From contig DHWH01000024.1 of assembly GCA_002413065.1 (NCBI GenBank), positions 187 to 8,487 of the forward strand: 8,301 bases of DNA, written 5' to 3'. This DNA is from Patescibacteria group bacterium UBA5187. GTDB lineage: Bacteria; Patescibacteriota; Minisyncoccia; Phycocordibacterales; PALSA-1337. Numbering within the stretch: the stretch's first letter is position 1; the number at the start of each line of letters is the position of its first letter. This document shows, in pieces, positions 1-6,815 of the stretch. Below the pieces are notes generated by a model. The model did no database searches, was not told the origin of the DNA, and saw only the letters and a program-made list of their open reading frames with translations. The translations under genes were made by a program, and so were the position numbers.

Positions 1-639
1 CTCATTACTCATCTCGAACGCATCAATCATGAATTTGGTGACGGCTTTGAATTTCTTAAAAAATATCCAAAATCCGTCAGCATATTCGGCTCATCAGTCT
101 TGCCTTCGAGAGAGCCTGCTTATGCAAAAGCGGAGGAGTTGGGCGGACGTATCGTACGCGATCTCAAGTACGCGGTCATTACAGGAGGCGGTCCGGGCAT
201 TATGGAGGCGGCCAATAAAGGCGCATTTGATGCGGGTGGCGTGTCACTCGGCATGAACGAAAGTCTGCCCCATGAACGGTTCATAAATGCATACGTCACT
301 CATTCGATAAAATTTTCATATTTCTTTTCGCGCAAGGTCATGCTGATGTTCGCCGCGGAAGCATACGTATTTTTTCCGGGAGGCTTCGGCACCTTCGATG
401 AATTGTTCGGCGTGCTGACATTGATCCAGACAAATAAAATTCCCCGCGTGCCGGTATTGCTTGTTGATTCCGCGTATTGGAATCCGTTGAAAGCATTTCT
501 CGAGAAAACCATGGAAGAGACGTATCACACGATCAGCAAGAAAGATTTTAACCTTTTTGAAATTACCGATTCCGTCGATCATGTCATTGAGACGATCAAA
601 TCCGCGCCGATAAGCGAATGGTGGAGGAATATTAATTAG
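1..639 (+). CDS. LOG-family (TIGR00730-type) nucleotide 5'-monophosphate phosphoribohydrolase, 5' end missing
   Basis: The frame is open from the first base of the window to a TAG at 637-639 (212 visible residues), so the true start lies upstream and the first in-window start-like codon (TTG at 100) should not be used. The Rossmann-like fold is shown by VSIFGSS near the visible N-terminus, GGGPGIMEA at visible residues 62-70, an SRK motif at 110-112 and the family signature PGGFGTFDE at 126-134, whose Glu is the expected catalytic residue. Family members, once labelled lysine decarboxylases, cleave nucleoside monophosphates to base plus ribose 5-phosphate, including cytokinin ribotides; the substrate here is unknown. 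The residues before the fold (FGDGFEFLKKY) match the longer bacterial LOG subtype. The glycosyltransferase gene follows after 15 bp and is probably cotranscribed. Family assignment is secure; the physiological role is not. Confidence 0.93.
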   Translation, partial: LITHLERINHEFGDGFEFLKKYPKSVSIFGSSVLPSREPAYAKAEELGGRIVRDLKYAVITGGGPGIMEAANKGAFDAGGVSLGMNESLPHERFINAYVTHSIKFSYFFSRKVMLMFAAEAYVFFPGGFGTFDELFGVLTLIQTNKIPRVPVLLVDSAYWNPLKAFLEKTMEETYHTISKKDFNLFEITDSVDHVIETIKSAPISEWWRNIN

Positions 640-654
640 TCATCAGCTAGATCA

Positions 655-1824
655 ATGAAACGGATATTATTCATACCAGCTCAGGGTTTCGCCCATGTGA
701 CCCGGACATTGCGGTTGGCCGAGGCATTCAAAACGGATTACGATATCCAGATTATTCTCTCGCAGGATTTCAGTTTTTTGGCAGACAAATTGCAGATCAA
801 ATTCAGATTATTCGATATCGGGAAAATTGACTATCAGCAGATCATTAAAGGAAATTTTGATTCACTTTCTGATGAGGTGAAGGTTGCCAAGGAAGTGGCA
901 CTGTATGAGCAGGCAATTCTCGATTTTCAGCCGGATGTCATAGTCACTTCCGCCGCAGTCAATGCGACGATTGCCATTAAAAAACACGGCATCACTCATG
1001 TTTCCATAACTGACTCATGCAATGTCGAGGAATTGAAATACGGAGGCAATTTCAACAGCGAACAGATCGAGATGATCAAAACAGAAATGATGCGGTCGTA
1101 CAATTCGGTAGCCGAAGGTTTCGGCGTTGCTACGGCAAACGGGCTCATGGACCTTATGACAGGCGATTTCAATGTTATGCCCGATCTGCCATATGTATTT
1201 CCGTTGCGGGAACGCTTGCCCAATTTTGAATTCATCGGTCCTTTGACTTGGCAAGATTCCAATGGAGCTCTTGATGCCCGGATACGCATCGACCGTTCAA
1301 AACCTCTCATATATGTTTCCATGGGCAGTTCAGGCAAAACAGAAGATATGGAAACTCTCGCCCGGATACTGCAGAAATCTTCATATCAAGCCATAATGAC
1401 AACTGGAGGAACGGCAGATTTGGAAAAACTCAAGCAATTTGAACGTCCCGGTTTTTATATTGAAAAATTCATTGCGGGCGATCAGATCATCCGTGCCAGC
1501 GATAAGACGATAGTCGTATGCCATGCCGGTCTCGGTACGGTCTATCAGGCATTTGAAAATAATACGTACGGAATGATCACGATTCCGGCGCACATGCAGC
1601 ATGATCTCATTTCAAAAAGGTTGACGGCGCTCGGCATGGCCCGGGAATTGCGTGGAGAGTCAATCAATACGCTGATTGAAGTATGCGATGACATCATTTC
1701 AAAACCGCAGGCAGAAGGGTATGCACATGTTCGTGAACAGATCGCATTCTATCAAGGTCCTCAGAATGGAAAAGCGGCAATCGAAAAGTATCTCGTTAGC
1801 GTTCCTTCTTCACTGTCATCATAA
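655..1824 (+). CDS. GT-B fold glycosyltransferase (GT1/GT28-like, UGT/MurG-style)
   Basis: A 389-residue protein beginning MKRILFIPAQGFAH, where the G-x-x-H-x-x-R pattern (G11, H14, R17) is typical of the first loop of GT-B enzymes and H14 is in the place of the catalytic or acceptor-site His. The C-terminal half has SMGSSGK at 222-228 and the nucleotide-sugar binding region CHAGLGTVYQAF from residue 289 (H290, G292, G294, T295), then IPAHMQHD at 310-317, resembling the donor-binding P...(D/H)Q element. The length fits a complete two-domain enzyme. It would transfer a sugar from a nucleotide donor to a lipid or small-molecule acceptor; neither substrate can be read from sequence. It starts 15 bp after the LOG gene with no Shine-Dalgarno sequence nearby, so it is probably in the same transcript. 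Its last nine codons and stop overlap the 3' end of the convergent transporter gene. Confidence 0.88.
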   Translation: MKRILFIPAQGFAHVTRTLRLAEAFKTDYDIQIILSQDFSFLADKLQIKFRLFDIGKIDYQQIIKGNFDSLSDEVKVAKEVALYEQAILDFQPDVIVTSAAVNATIAIKKHGITHVSITDSCNVEELKYGGNFNSEQIEMIKTEMMRSYNSVAEGFGVATANGLMDLMTGDFNVMPDLPYVFPLRERLPNFEFIGPLTWQDSNGALDARIRIDRSKPLIYVSMGSSGKTEDMETLARILQKSSYQAIMTTGGTADLEKLKQFERPGFYIEKFIAGDQIIRASDKTIVVCHAGLGTVYQAFENNTYGMITIPAHMQHDLISKRLTALGMARELRGESINTLIEVCDDIISKPQAEGYAHVREQIAFYQGPQNGKAAIEKYLVSVPSSLSS

Positions 1825-3028
1825 ACACGATCCATCCAACTCCGATAACCGCTCCTGCAACATAGATGGGTGCGGCCGGAGTTATTTGCGCGGCTAGAAG
1901 TCCTGCCGCAACGGGCGGTATTGCTTGCGCGAGAGCCTGGACGCTGGCGTTGATGCCGAGTATTTCACCCTGGCGATCTTCGGGTGCGCGGCGGCTGGCG
2001 AGACTGGGAAGAGCTGCCATGGCAAGACCGTTGGTGAGGGCTATGAATGCGCCGGCAAGTAAGAATGAAAGCGTATGTTCCGTAATGTAAAAAAGGAAGA
2101 AAGAACATGCGCCGACCAGGAGGAATACGCGCATGATAGTAACCTCGTCATATTTTTTGGATAATAATGGCAGAAGAACGGCCTGAGAAATAACAACCCA
2201 GATGCCGATGTAGCCGATGTAGTATCCGACGGATACCTGACTCCATCCGAAAGAGCTGGCCAGGAATACTGCGAAGAACGTTCCGAAAATAGTGAGTCCG
2301 GATTGGAAAAAGAAATTTGTGGCGAAGACGCCGCGAATGCGCTTCATATTATATCCATGAATGATGTTCGATACGGCTTTACTCCAATTGACGGATACGC
2401 GTTCCGTTGATTTTCGTGTCTCTCCCATGAATACGTACACAAGGGCGGCATCCGCAATGGATAAAATAGCGGCAAACCAGAATGGGGTGGACGCGTTGAA
2501 CCACGAGATAACGCTGGGATCAGACAACAAGGCTCCGATAACAGGGCCGACAATAAATCCGACACCGTATGCTGCGCCGATAAGCCCGAACTGCGCCGCT
2601 CTTTTTTCCGGCGGGGTGATATCGGCAATAGCCGCCTGTGCTACGGAAAGATTGCCACTCATGATGCCACCGATGATGCGTGCAATGAAGAGCATAGTGA
2701 GACTTTTCCACGTAACGCCGAATGCAAAGAGTATCAAAGCGATGCCTGAACCGGCGAGAGACAGTGTCATGACTTTGCGCCGGCCTACATAGTCGGAATA
2801 CTCCCCGAGAATGGGTGCCGAGAAAAACATGAATACGGGGAAGGCGGCTATAAGAAATCCAAGCAATATATATGCGTAAGATACGGGAACACCCAAGGGT
2901 AGCATGTAATACGGAGAATCGGGATTTCCAAGCAATTGCGGGACTATAGTGACCAGAATGCCGTTGGTAACGAGGTCGAGGAAAATAGCGATCAGGATCA
3001 CCGGCATGGCACGCTTGGAGTTTTGCAT
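1796..3028 (-). CDS. MFS transporter, DHA1/Tet-type drug:H+ antiporter-like
   Basis: A 410-residue hydrophobic protein consistent with 12 membrane helices in two halves. Helix 1 carries D18 in FLDLVTNGILVTIVPQLL, similar to the DxxGxGxxxP element of TetA-like exporters. Motif A is GEYSDYVGRRK (residues 75-85, with D79, G82, R83, R84). Motif B includes R117 and ends in AIADITPPEKRA. Motif C is represented by GAAYGVGFIVGPVIGALL from residue 151, the antiporter signature. The family exports drugs or metabolites in exchange for protons across the cytoplasmic membrane; sequence alone does not give the substrate and I make no claim of tetracycline resistance. The ATG at 3028 is preceded by no Shine-Dalgarno site, but by a -10-like TATACT ending 7 bases upstream. 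The gene is divergent from tgt and overlaps the convergent glycosyltransferase gene by 29 bp. Confidence 0.92.
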   Translation of the reverse strand: MQNSKRAMPVILIAIFLDLVTNGILVTIVPQLLGNPDSPYYMLPLGVPVSYAYILLGFLIAAFPVFMFFSAPILGEYSDYVGRRKVMTLSLAGSGIALILFAFGVTWKSLTMLFIARIIGGIMSGNLSVAQAAIADITPPEKRAAQFGLIGAAYGVGFIVGPVIGALLSDPSVISWFNASTPFWFAAILSIADAALVYVFMGETRKSTERVSVNWSKAVSNIIHGYNMKRIRGVFATNFFFQSGLTIFGTFFAVFLASSFGWSQVSVGYYIGYIGIWVVISQAVLLPLLSKKYDEVTIMRVFLLVGACSFFLFYITEHTLSFLLAGAFIALTNGLAMAALPSLASRRAPEDRQGEILGINASVQALAQAIPPVAAGLLAAQITPAAPIYVAGAVIGVGWIVFMMTVKKER

Positions 3029-3035
3029 AGGGGAT

Positions 3036-3048
3036 AGTATATTATACT
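3036..3048. promoter_or_regulatory. Palindromic shared -10 region for the divergent MFS and tgt genes
   Basis: The 28-bp gap between the two start codons contains AGTATA-T-TATACT, a perfect inverted repeat with a one-base centre. Each arm gives TATACT on one strand: plus strand 3043-3048, ending 8 bases before the tgt ATG at 3057; minus strand 3041-3036, ending 7 bases before the MFS ATG at 3028. A full TATAAT also exists on the minus strand at 3046-3041. No good -35 hexamer is visible on either side at standard spacing. The promoter role is inferred from base content and position; a repressor operator is an alternative reading. Confidence 0.55.
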
Positions 3049-3056
3049 TACTTCAT

Positions 3057-4304
3057 ATGCTCAAATTCACTATTGATGCCAAAGTCCCTAATGGCCGCGG
3101 TCGCGCCGGAACGATCCAGACTCCTCATGGGATCATCGAAACACCCGCTTTCATTCCGGTTGGAACAAAAGCCACATTGAAGGCACTTACTCCTGAACAA
3201 GTCCGGGATGCAGTTGGAGCACAGGCTATTTTGGCGAATACGTATCATTTGTATCTTCAGCCAGGCACTGAAGTGTTGGAAAAGGCTGGTGGCCTGGGAA
3301 AGTTCATGAATTGGCAGGGTCCGACATTTACCGACTCGGGAGGCTTTCAGGCCTTTTCGCTTGGCGGCGCGAAGAATGATCGGAAGTCGAAGATAGCGAA
3401 AGGTACTGTCGAGGGTGCACTGAATGATCTCGACGAGAATGAAATTAGAAATGGAGGATCATTTGAAAATGGAGATGAAAATGAAAAAAGTCTTGCAGAA
3501 AAAATACCCATGGCAACCGTCGATGACGATGGTGTGACCTTCAGATCGATTATTGATGGCTCAAGTCACAAATTTACACCAGAACGTTCGATCGAAATTC
3601 AGCACTCGATAGGCGCTGACATTATTTTTGCATTTGATGAATGTCTGTTGCCTCTGGATCCGTATGAAAAACAAAAAAAGGCGGTTCACAGGACATTCGA
3701 ATGGGCGAAGAGATGTTTGGTAAGGCACAAGGAACTGAATGCGAAAAAATCAGCAATCTCACTTCTCGGCATCGTCCAAGGCGGACGTCATGAAGATTTG
3801 CGCAAGGAAAGCGCGCGCACCATCGGAGCAATGGATTTTGATGGATTCGGCATCGGCGGTTCATTTGATAAGGAAGATATCGGCATAGCGGTCGGCTGGG
3901 TGTGTGACGAGTTGCCGGAAAATAAGCCGCGGCACTTACTTGGCATCGGCGAGCCTGCAGATCTTATTCTTGGCATTGAAAATGGTATCGATACATTCGA
4001 TTGTGTTGCGCCTACACGTCTGGGCAGGAATGGTTCCGCATATACGCATGCCGGTCGCATCAATCTACTCAACGCGAAATATATTCTGGACTTTACTCCT
4101 ATTGATCCGAAATGTGGCTGTTATGCATGTACGAAATATACTCGTGCGTACATTGCACATTTGTTCCGGGCAAAGGAAATGTTAGCTGCTACGTTGACCT
4201 CGATTCATAATTTATATTTTCTGGTGAACTTGGTGAAGGAGGCGAGAAAAGCGATCGTTGAAGGGAAGTGGGAGGAGTTTAAGTCGGAGCGAAGTAAGCT
4301 ATAA
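3057..4304 (+). CDS. tgt: Queuine tRNA-ribosyltransferase (tRNA-guanine transglycosylase)
   Basis: A 415-residue TIM-barrel enzyme that exchanges guanine 34 of GUN-anticodon tRNAs for a queuine precursor or queuine. The active-site residues are present: D93 in TDSGGFQ, D194 in FDEC, and nucleophile D315 in IDTFDCV. The zinc site is complete (C353-G-C355-xx-C358 and H384, the same 26-residue spacing as in the Zymomonas enzyme). Two features are odd. An acidic stretch of about 47 extra residues sits between D93 and D194 (spacing 101 rather than 54). The base-binding loop, usually GGLAVGE in preQ1-using bacteria, reads GGSFDKE at 267-273. The ATG at 3057 gives the family N-terminus (MLKFTIDAK). 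An in-frame ATG at 2949 would add 36 unrelated residues and run into the divergent MFS gene, so it is rejected. No queuosine biosynthesis gene is in the window. Confidence 0.96.
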   Translation: MLKFTIDAKVPNGRGRAGTIQTPHGIIETPAFIPVGTKATLKALTPEQVRDAVGAQAILANTYHLYLQPGTEVLEKAGGLGKFMNWQGPTFTDSGGFQAFSLGGAKNDRKSKIAKGTVEGALNDLDENEIRNGGSFENGDENEKSLAEKIPMATVDDDGVTFRSIIDGSSHKFTPERSIEIQHSIGADIIFAFDECLLPLDPYEKQKKAVHRTFEWAKRCLVRHKELNAKKSAISLLGIVQGGRHEDLRKESARTIGAMDFDGFGIGGSFDKEDIGIAVGWVCDELPENKPRHLLGIGEPADLILGIENGIDTFDCVAPTRLGRNGSAYTHAGRINLLNAKYILDFTPIDPKCGCYACTKYTRAYIAHLFRAKEMLAATLTSIHNLYFLVNLVKEARKAIVEGKWEEFKSERSKL

Positions 4305-4305
4305 T
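4300..4305 (+). promoter_or_regulatory. -10 box (TATAAT) for the DUF5672 fusion gene
   Basis: A perfect TATAAT overlaps the tgt stop codon and ends 6 bases before the ATG at 4312, which would place transcription initiation at or next to the start codon. No Shine-Dalgarno motif precedes that ATG. A convincing -35 hexamer is not seen (GTTTAA at 4277-4282 is a weak fit at 17-bp spacing). The box could be coincidental in A/T-rich end-of-gene sequence, but the same geometry recurs elsewhere in the window. Confidence 0.5.
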
Positions 4306-4311
4306 TTAGTT

Positions 4312-5742
4312 ATGAAAAGGAAATTATCAAATGTCACGCTTCTTGGAATTGACTGCGTAAATGTCGAGCGACTTCAGGCTGCAATGGATGTGTCTGAAAA
4401 AGATTTTGAATTTGGTGCAGTGAAATTATTAACTTCTTTGCCTACAAATGATCCGCGTCTGGTAAAAATTCCCCACATAGCGCCAATCGAGGATTTTTCC
4501 AGATTTTGCATCGAAGATTTGCATACATATGTCGATACCGAATTTGTGTTGCTTGTTCAGCATGACGGATTTATCTTGAATCCGGATAGTTGGACAGATG
4601 AATTTCTGAAGTATGACTATATAGGAGCGCCGTGGCTGGTGGCGGGCTGGTTTGTAAGAGATTTTGCAATTTCAAAGAGTGCACCGGGTGAACGCATAGT
4701 TGGAAATGGCAGCTTTTGCATTCGGAGCAGGAAATTTTTGGAAATTTCAGCACGCTTGGCGCAGGAAGGAAAAATTCCTAAGATGCATCCTGAAGACATT
4801 GCATTGTGTGTGTGGAATAAGGATCTGCTGGAGAAAGAAGGAATCCGATTTGCGCCACCTGAACTTGCCGCGAAATTCAGTATTGAAGGGGAAGACTGGA
4901 TATATGAAAAACAATTCGGTTTCCATGGTTTTTCCTGGACGAATATAGATCAATGGATTATGGAACATCCGGAGTACGTTCTAATAGTAGATGCGTACAA
5001 AAAGGCTCGAATTTCAAGATTTCATCGGCTGTTGATACGGGCAAGAGACAGGGCGCTTTCAGATGCTCAAAAAGTATTTCAAGATAAAGCTATTGAAGCA
5101 CACGTATTCGGATCGGTCGCAAGACGTGATTCAGATTCATACAGCGATCTGGATGTCTGGTTCACGTTCAAAGATGAGGACATTAAAGAGGTCCTTTCAA
5201 AACGTCTTGAATATTACTCGCAGGTCGGGGAAATTATTCATGTTTGTGAAGCGCCACAGAATGCTCCTGTCGACGGAGTTCATTCTTCGGTGATCCACAA
5301 AAATCCGGCTGGTCTATTGCTGCAAGTGGATTATTATTTGTGTCCTCAATCAACTGCATTTCAGATAGAGGGTAGCAAGAAGATTTTCGGTGAAATCGAA
5401 TTGCCCCAGAAAGAATTCGGTTATAATCCTCAGAAAATTGTTGTAGATGCAGCATATCGCATTGATTTCGTAATGATGTTTACGTTCACTTCCATTAAGT
5501 ATCTCATTCGAAAAGAAGCAGATGCCCTCGATAATTTATTTAAAGAATACGGATATCTTTCAGAACGCTATGGGATCAGTACGAGTCCATTGCCAGCTAA
5601 AGAGAATACGTTTGCTGTTTTGAGAGAAGTTATAGTGAATCTGAAAAAAGTGTCAAATGATCGACAGAAGCAGGCGCTTTCAGAGATTGAAGATTTTTCA
5701 GTTACGGTTGAAGAAACTGAAAAAACAGAACTGCATAATTAA
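4312..5742 (+). CDS. DUF5672 glycosyltransferase-like domain fused to a nucleotidyltransferase (NTase) domain
   Basis: A 476-residue two-domain protein. Residues about 1-225 match the DUF5672 pattern: QHDGF (83-87), YIGAPW (103-108), VGNGSF (130-135), HPEDIA (159-164), FAPPELAAKFS and FGFHGF (202-207). The family is considered glycosyltransferase-like, with conserved acidic residues D85 and E161/D162. A charged helical linker follows. From about residue 262 a polymerase-beta-type NTase begins: FGS (G267, S268), then D279-L-D281 exactly ten residues after GS, and a third candidate metal-binding Asp at D340 in QVDYYL. All three acidic ligands appear intact. The last 110 residues are helical, as in aminoglycoside or lincosamide NTases and MNT-type proteins. 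The joint function is unknown; glycan or small-molecule modification is possible. The ATG at 4312 is preferred over an in-frame ATG at 4258 inside tgt, because the domain starts there and a TATAAT lies just upstream. Confidence 0.85.
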   Translation: MKRKLSNVTLLGIDCVNVERLQAAMDVSEKDFEFGAVKLLTSLPTNDPRLVKIPHIAPIEDFSRFCIEDLHTYVDTEFVLLVQHDGFILNPDSWTDEFLKYDYIGAPWLVAGWFVRDFAISKSAPGERIVGNGSFCIRSRKFLEISARLAQEGKIPKMHPEDIALCVWNKDLLEKEGIRFAPPELAAKFSIEGEDWIYEKQFGFHGFSWTNIDQWIMEHPEYVLIVDAYKKARISRFHRLLIRARDRALSDAQKVFQDKAIEAHVFGSVARRDSDSYSDLDVWFTFKDEDIKEVLSKRLEYYSQVGEIIHVCEAPQNAPVDGVHSSVIHKNPAGLLLQVDYYLCPQSTAFQIEGSKKIFGEIELPQKEFGYNPQKIVVDAAYRIDFVMMFTFTSIKYLIRKEADALDNLFKEYGYLSERYGISTSPLPAKENTFAVLREVIVNLKKVSNDRQKQALSEIEDFSVTVEETEKTELHN

Positions 5743-6776
5743 ATCTCCTTCGGCTTGAAATCTCCAGGCGCTCTCTTCAACCACCACTCCAACTGATCCA
5801 GCGTAAGCAGACCTTCCTGCGCACCGACGAACTGCGCGACTGACATAGGATTGACTGGTGCCCAGAGGAACGCTTCCAAAGGAGTCTTTCCCATTGCGAG
5901 AGCAGAGACGAATGTTGCCGCCCATGCATCGCCGCAGCCTGTGCGTTCGAACGCGGGACGCGGATCAGGGTACATTGGAATATGATAATAATGATCACCG
6001 TCGAAGAAGTATGCGCCGTTCGTATTGTCGGTGATGGTCACAAGTTTCGGTCCAAGCTTTGCAAATGATTCGAGCAGAAATTTTATGTCGCGCGAATCGG
6101 TATTCAGCATACGCTGGGCTTCCTCGACATTCACGATAAGAAGATCCGTACGCTCGTATATTCGCTTCAAATTTTCAAATCCAAATTTCATCTGGAATGT
6201 TCCCGGCTGGAAGGCGAGTTTGACCGTTGGATTGGCTTCAAGATAATCCGCGATCATCATATGATACTGCAGGGTATTCGAAGCCAGTGATGTCAGATAT
6301 ATCCACTTCGGAGGAAGTCCACCGCTCGAATAACGCCCGATTATGGATTTCTTGTCGAATGCCGGAGGAAGTTTGTAATCGAATTCGGTGTGATTGACTA
6401 AGATCGTCCGATCAACCTCGTACCACAAAACGAAATGATAATTTGTAGGCTTGTTCTTGTGCGTCTGAAGGTAAGAAGTGATGACATTATTTTTCTGGAG
6501 TTCGACGAGAGAATCTTTTCCATTTTGGTCGTCTCCGATATTGGAAACAAGCGCCGCTTTGAGACCGAGGCGCGAAGCTGCCACTGCGGCATTCGCGGCA
6601 TTGCCGACCGCTTTTATTATTTTTACATATTCGAAGGGAAGTTTGTCGCCAAAGCGCATGCAGAGTTCGCAATCCTGCGTATTGATCTTGCACGTCACAT
6701 GAGCATCCTTGAGGCGGATGAAGGCATCGGTCACAAGATCTCCGATGGCGAGAATGTCAATTTGCTTTTTAAGCAT
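5739..6776 (-). CDS. PfkB/ribokinase-family carbohydrate kinase
   Basis: A 345-residue sugar kinase. PfkB signature 1 is around VGNAANAAVAASRLGLKA (residues 57-74, followed by NIGDD at 79-83). The NxxE Mg/ATP element is N216-VE-E219. Signature 2 is RTGCGDAWAATF (278-289), with D283 as the catalytic base; the usual GAGD is GCGD here. An N-terminal insertion with C29, C36 and C39 (CELC) precedes signature 1. Family members phosphorylate sugars or nucleosides such as fructose 6-phosphate, tagatose 6-phosphate, ribose or adenosine. The divergent aldolase neighbour favours a hexose-phosphate substrate, but this is inference. The ATG at 6776 is chosen over an in-frame TTG at 6785, since an extended -10 lies at 6795-6787 and the protein reads MLKKQIDILAIGD like its family. 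The stop codon interlocks with that of the convergent DUF5672 gene. Confidence 0.9.
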   Translation of the reverse strand: MLKKQIDILAIGDLVTDAFIRLKDAHVTCKINTQDCELCMRFGDKLPFEYVKIIKAVGNAANAAVAASRLGLKAALVSNIGDDQNGKDSLVELQKNNVITSYLQTHKNKPTNYHFVLWYEVDRTILVNHTEFDYKLPPAFDKKSIIGRYSSGGLPPKWIYLTSLASNTLQYHMMIADYLEANPTVKLAFQPGTFQMKFGFENLKRIYERTDLLIVNVEEAQRMLNTDSRDIKFLLESFAKLGPKLVTITDNTNGAYFFDGDHYYHIPMYPDPRPAFERTGCGDAWAATFVSALAMGKTPLEAFLWAPVNPMSVAQFVGAQEGLLTLDQLEWWLKRAPGDFKPKEI

Positions 6777-6786
6777 AATTATCAAT

Positions 6787-6795
6787 ATTATAGCA
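6787..6795 (-). promoter_or_regulatory. Extended -10 (TGC-TATAAT) for the PfkB kinase gene
   Basis: Reading the minus strand, TGC is followed directly by a perfect TATAAT at 6792-6787, the extended -10 arrangement that can work without a strong -35. None is evident here. The box ends 10 bases before the ATG at 6776, predicting a 5' leader of only a few nucleotides and no room for a Shine-Dalgarno site. It lies in the 39-bp gap shared with the divergent aldolase gene. Confidence 0.55.
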
Positions 6796-6804
6796 CAGTG
6801 TTTT

Positions 6805-6815
6805 TATGATAGAAT
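6805..6815 (+). promoter_or_regulatory. Candidate -10 boxes for the class II aldolase gene
   Basis: Two overlapping -10-like hexamers precede the aldolase: TATGAT (6805-6810), ending 5 bases before the ATG at 6816, and TAGAAT (6810-6815), ending 6 bases before the second in-frame ATG at 6822. Either would give a leaderless or nearly leaderless mRNA. No good -35 and no Shine-Dalgarno motif are visible. The role is inferred from position and resemblance only. Confidence 0.4.

Noticed and set aside
100..639. TTG at 100 as the start of the LOG gene
   Set aside because: The frame continues upstream to base 1 with typical family sequence (FGDGFEFLKKY, VSIFGSS), so the gene is cut by the window edge rather than starting at 100.
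2361..2792. 143-codon open frame antisense to the MFS gene
   Set aside because: It is a shadow of the hydrophobic transporter in another frame, with no recognisable domain, no promoter and no start context.
2949..3056. Upstream in-frame ATG for tgt giving 36 more residues
   Set aside because: The added residues do not resemble any Tgt N-terminus, and they would overlap the start of the divergent transporter by 80 bp and span both promoters. The ATG at 3057 gives the family start.
4258..4311. Upstream in-frame ATG for the DUF5672 fusion gene
   Set aside because: It lies inside the tgt coding end, the 18 added residues are tgt read in another frame, and a TATAAT box sits between it and the ATG at 4312.
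4312..5742. MNT-HEPN type toxin-antitoxin module
   Set aside because: The NTase domain is fused to a glycosyltransferase-like domain and no small HEPN-type partner gene lies beside it; the neighbours are tgt and a sugar kinase.
6783..6785. TTG start for the PfkB kinase
   Set aside because: It lies one base after the -10 box, so a transcript from that promoter would not contain it; the ATG at 6776 fits the family N-terminus.
6435..6809. 124-codon open frame antisense to the PfkB kinase
   Set aside because: The opposite strand encodes a clear kinase with all motifs; this frame has no family features and would cross the divergent promoter region.
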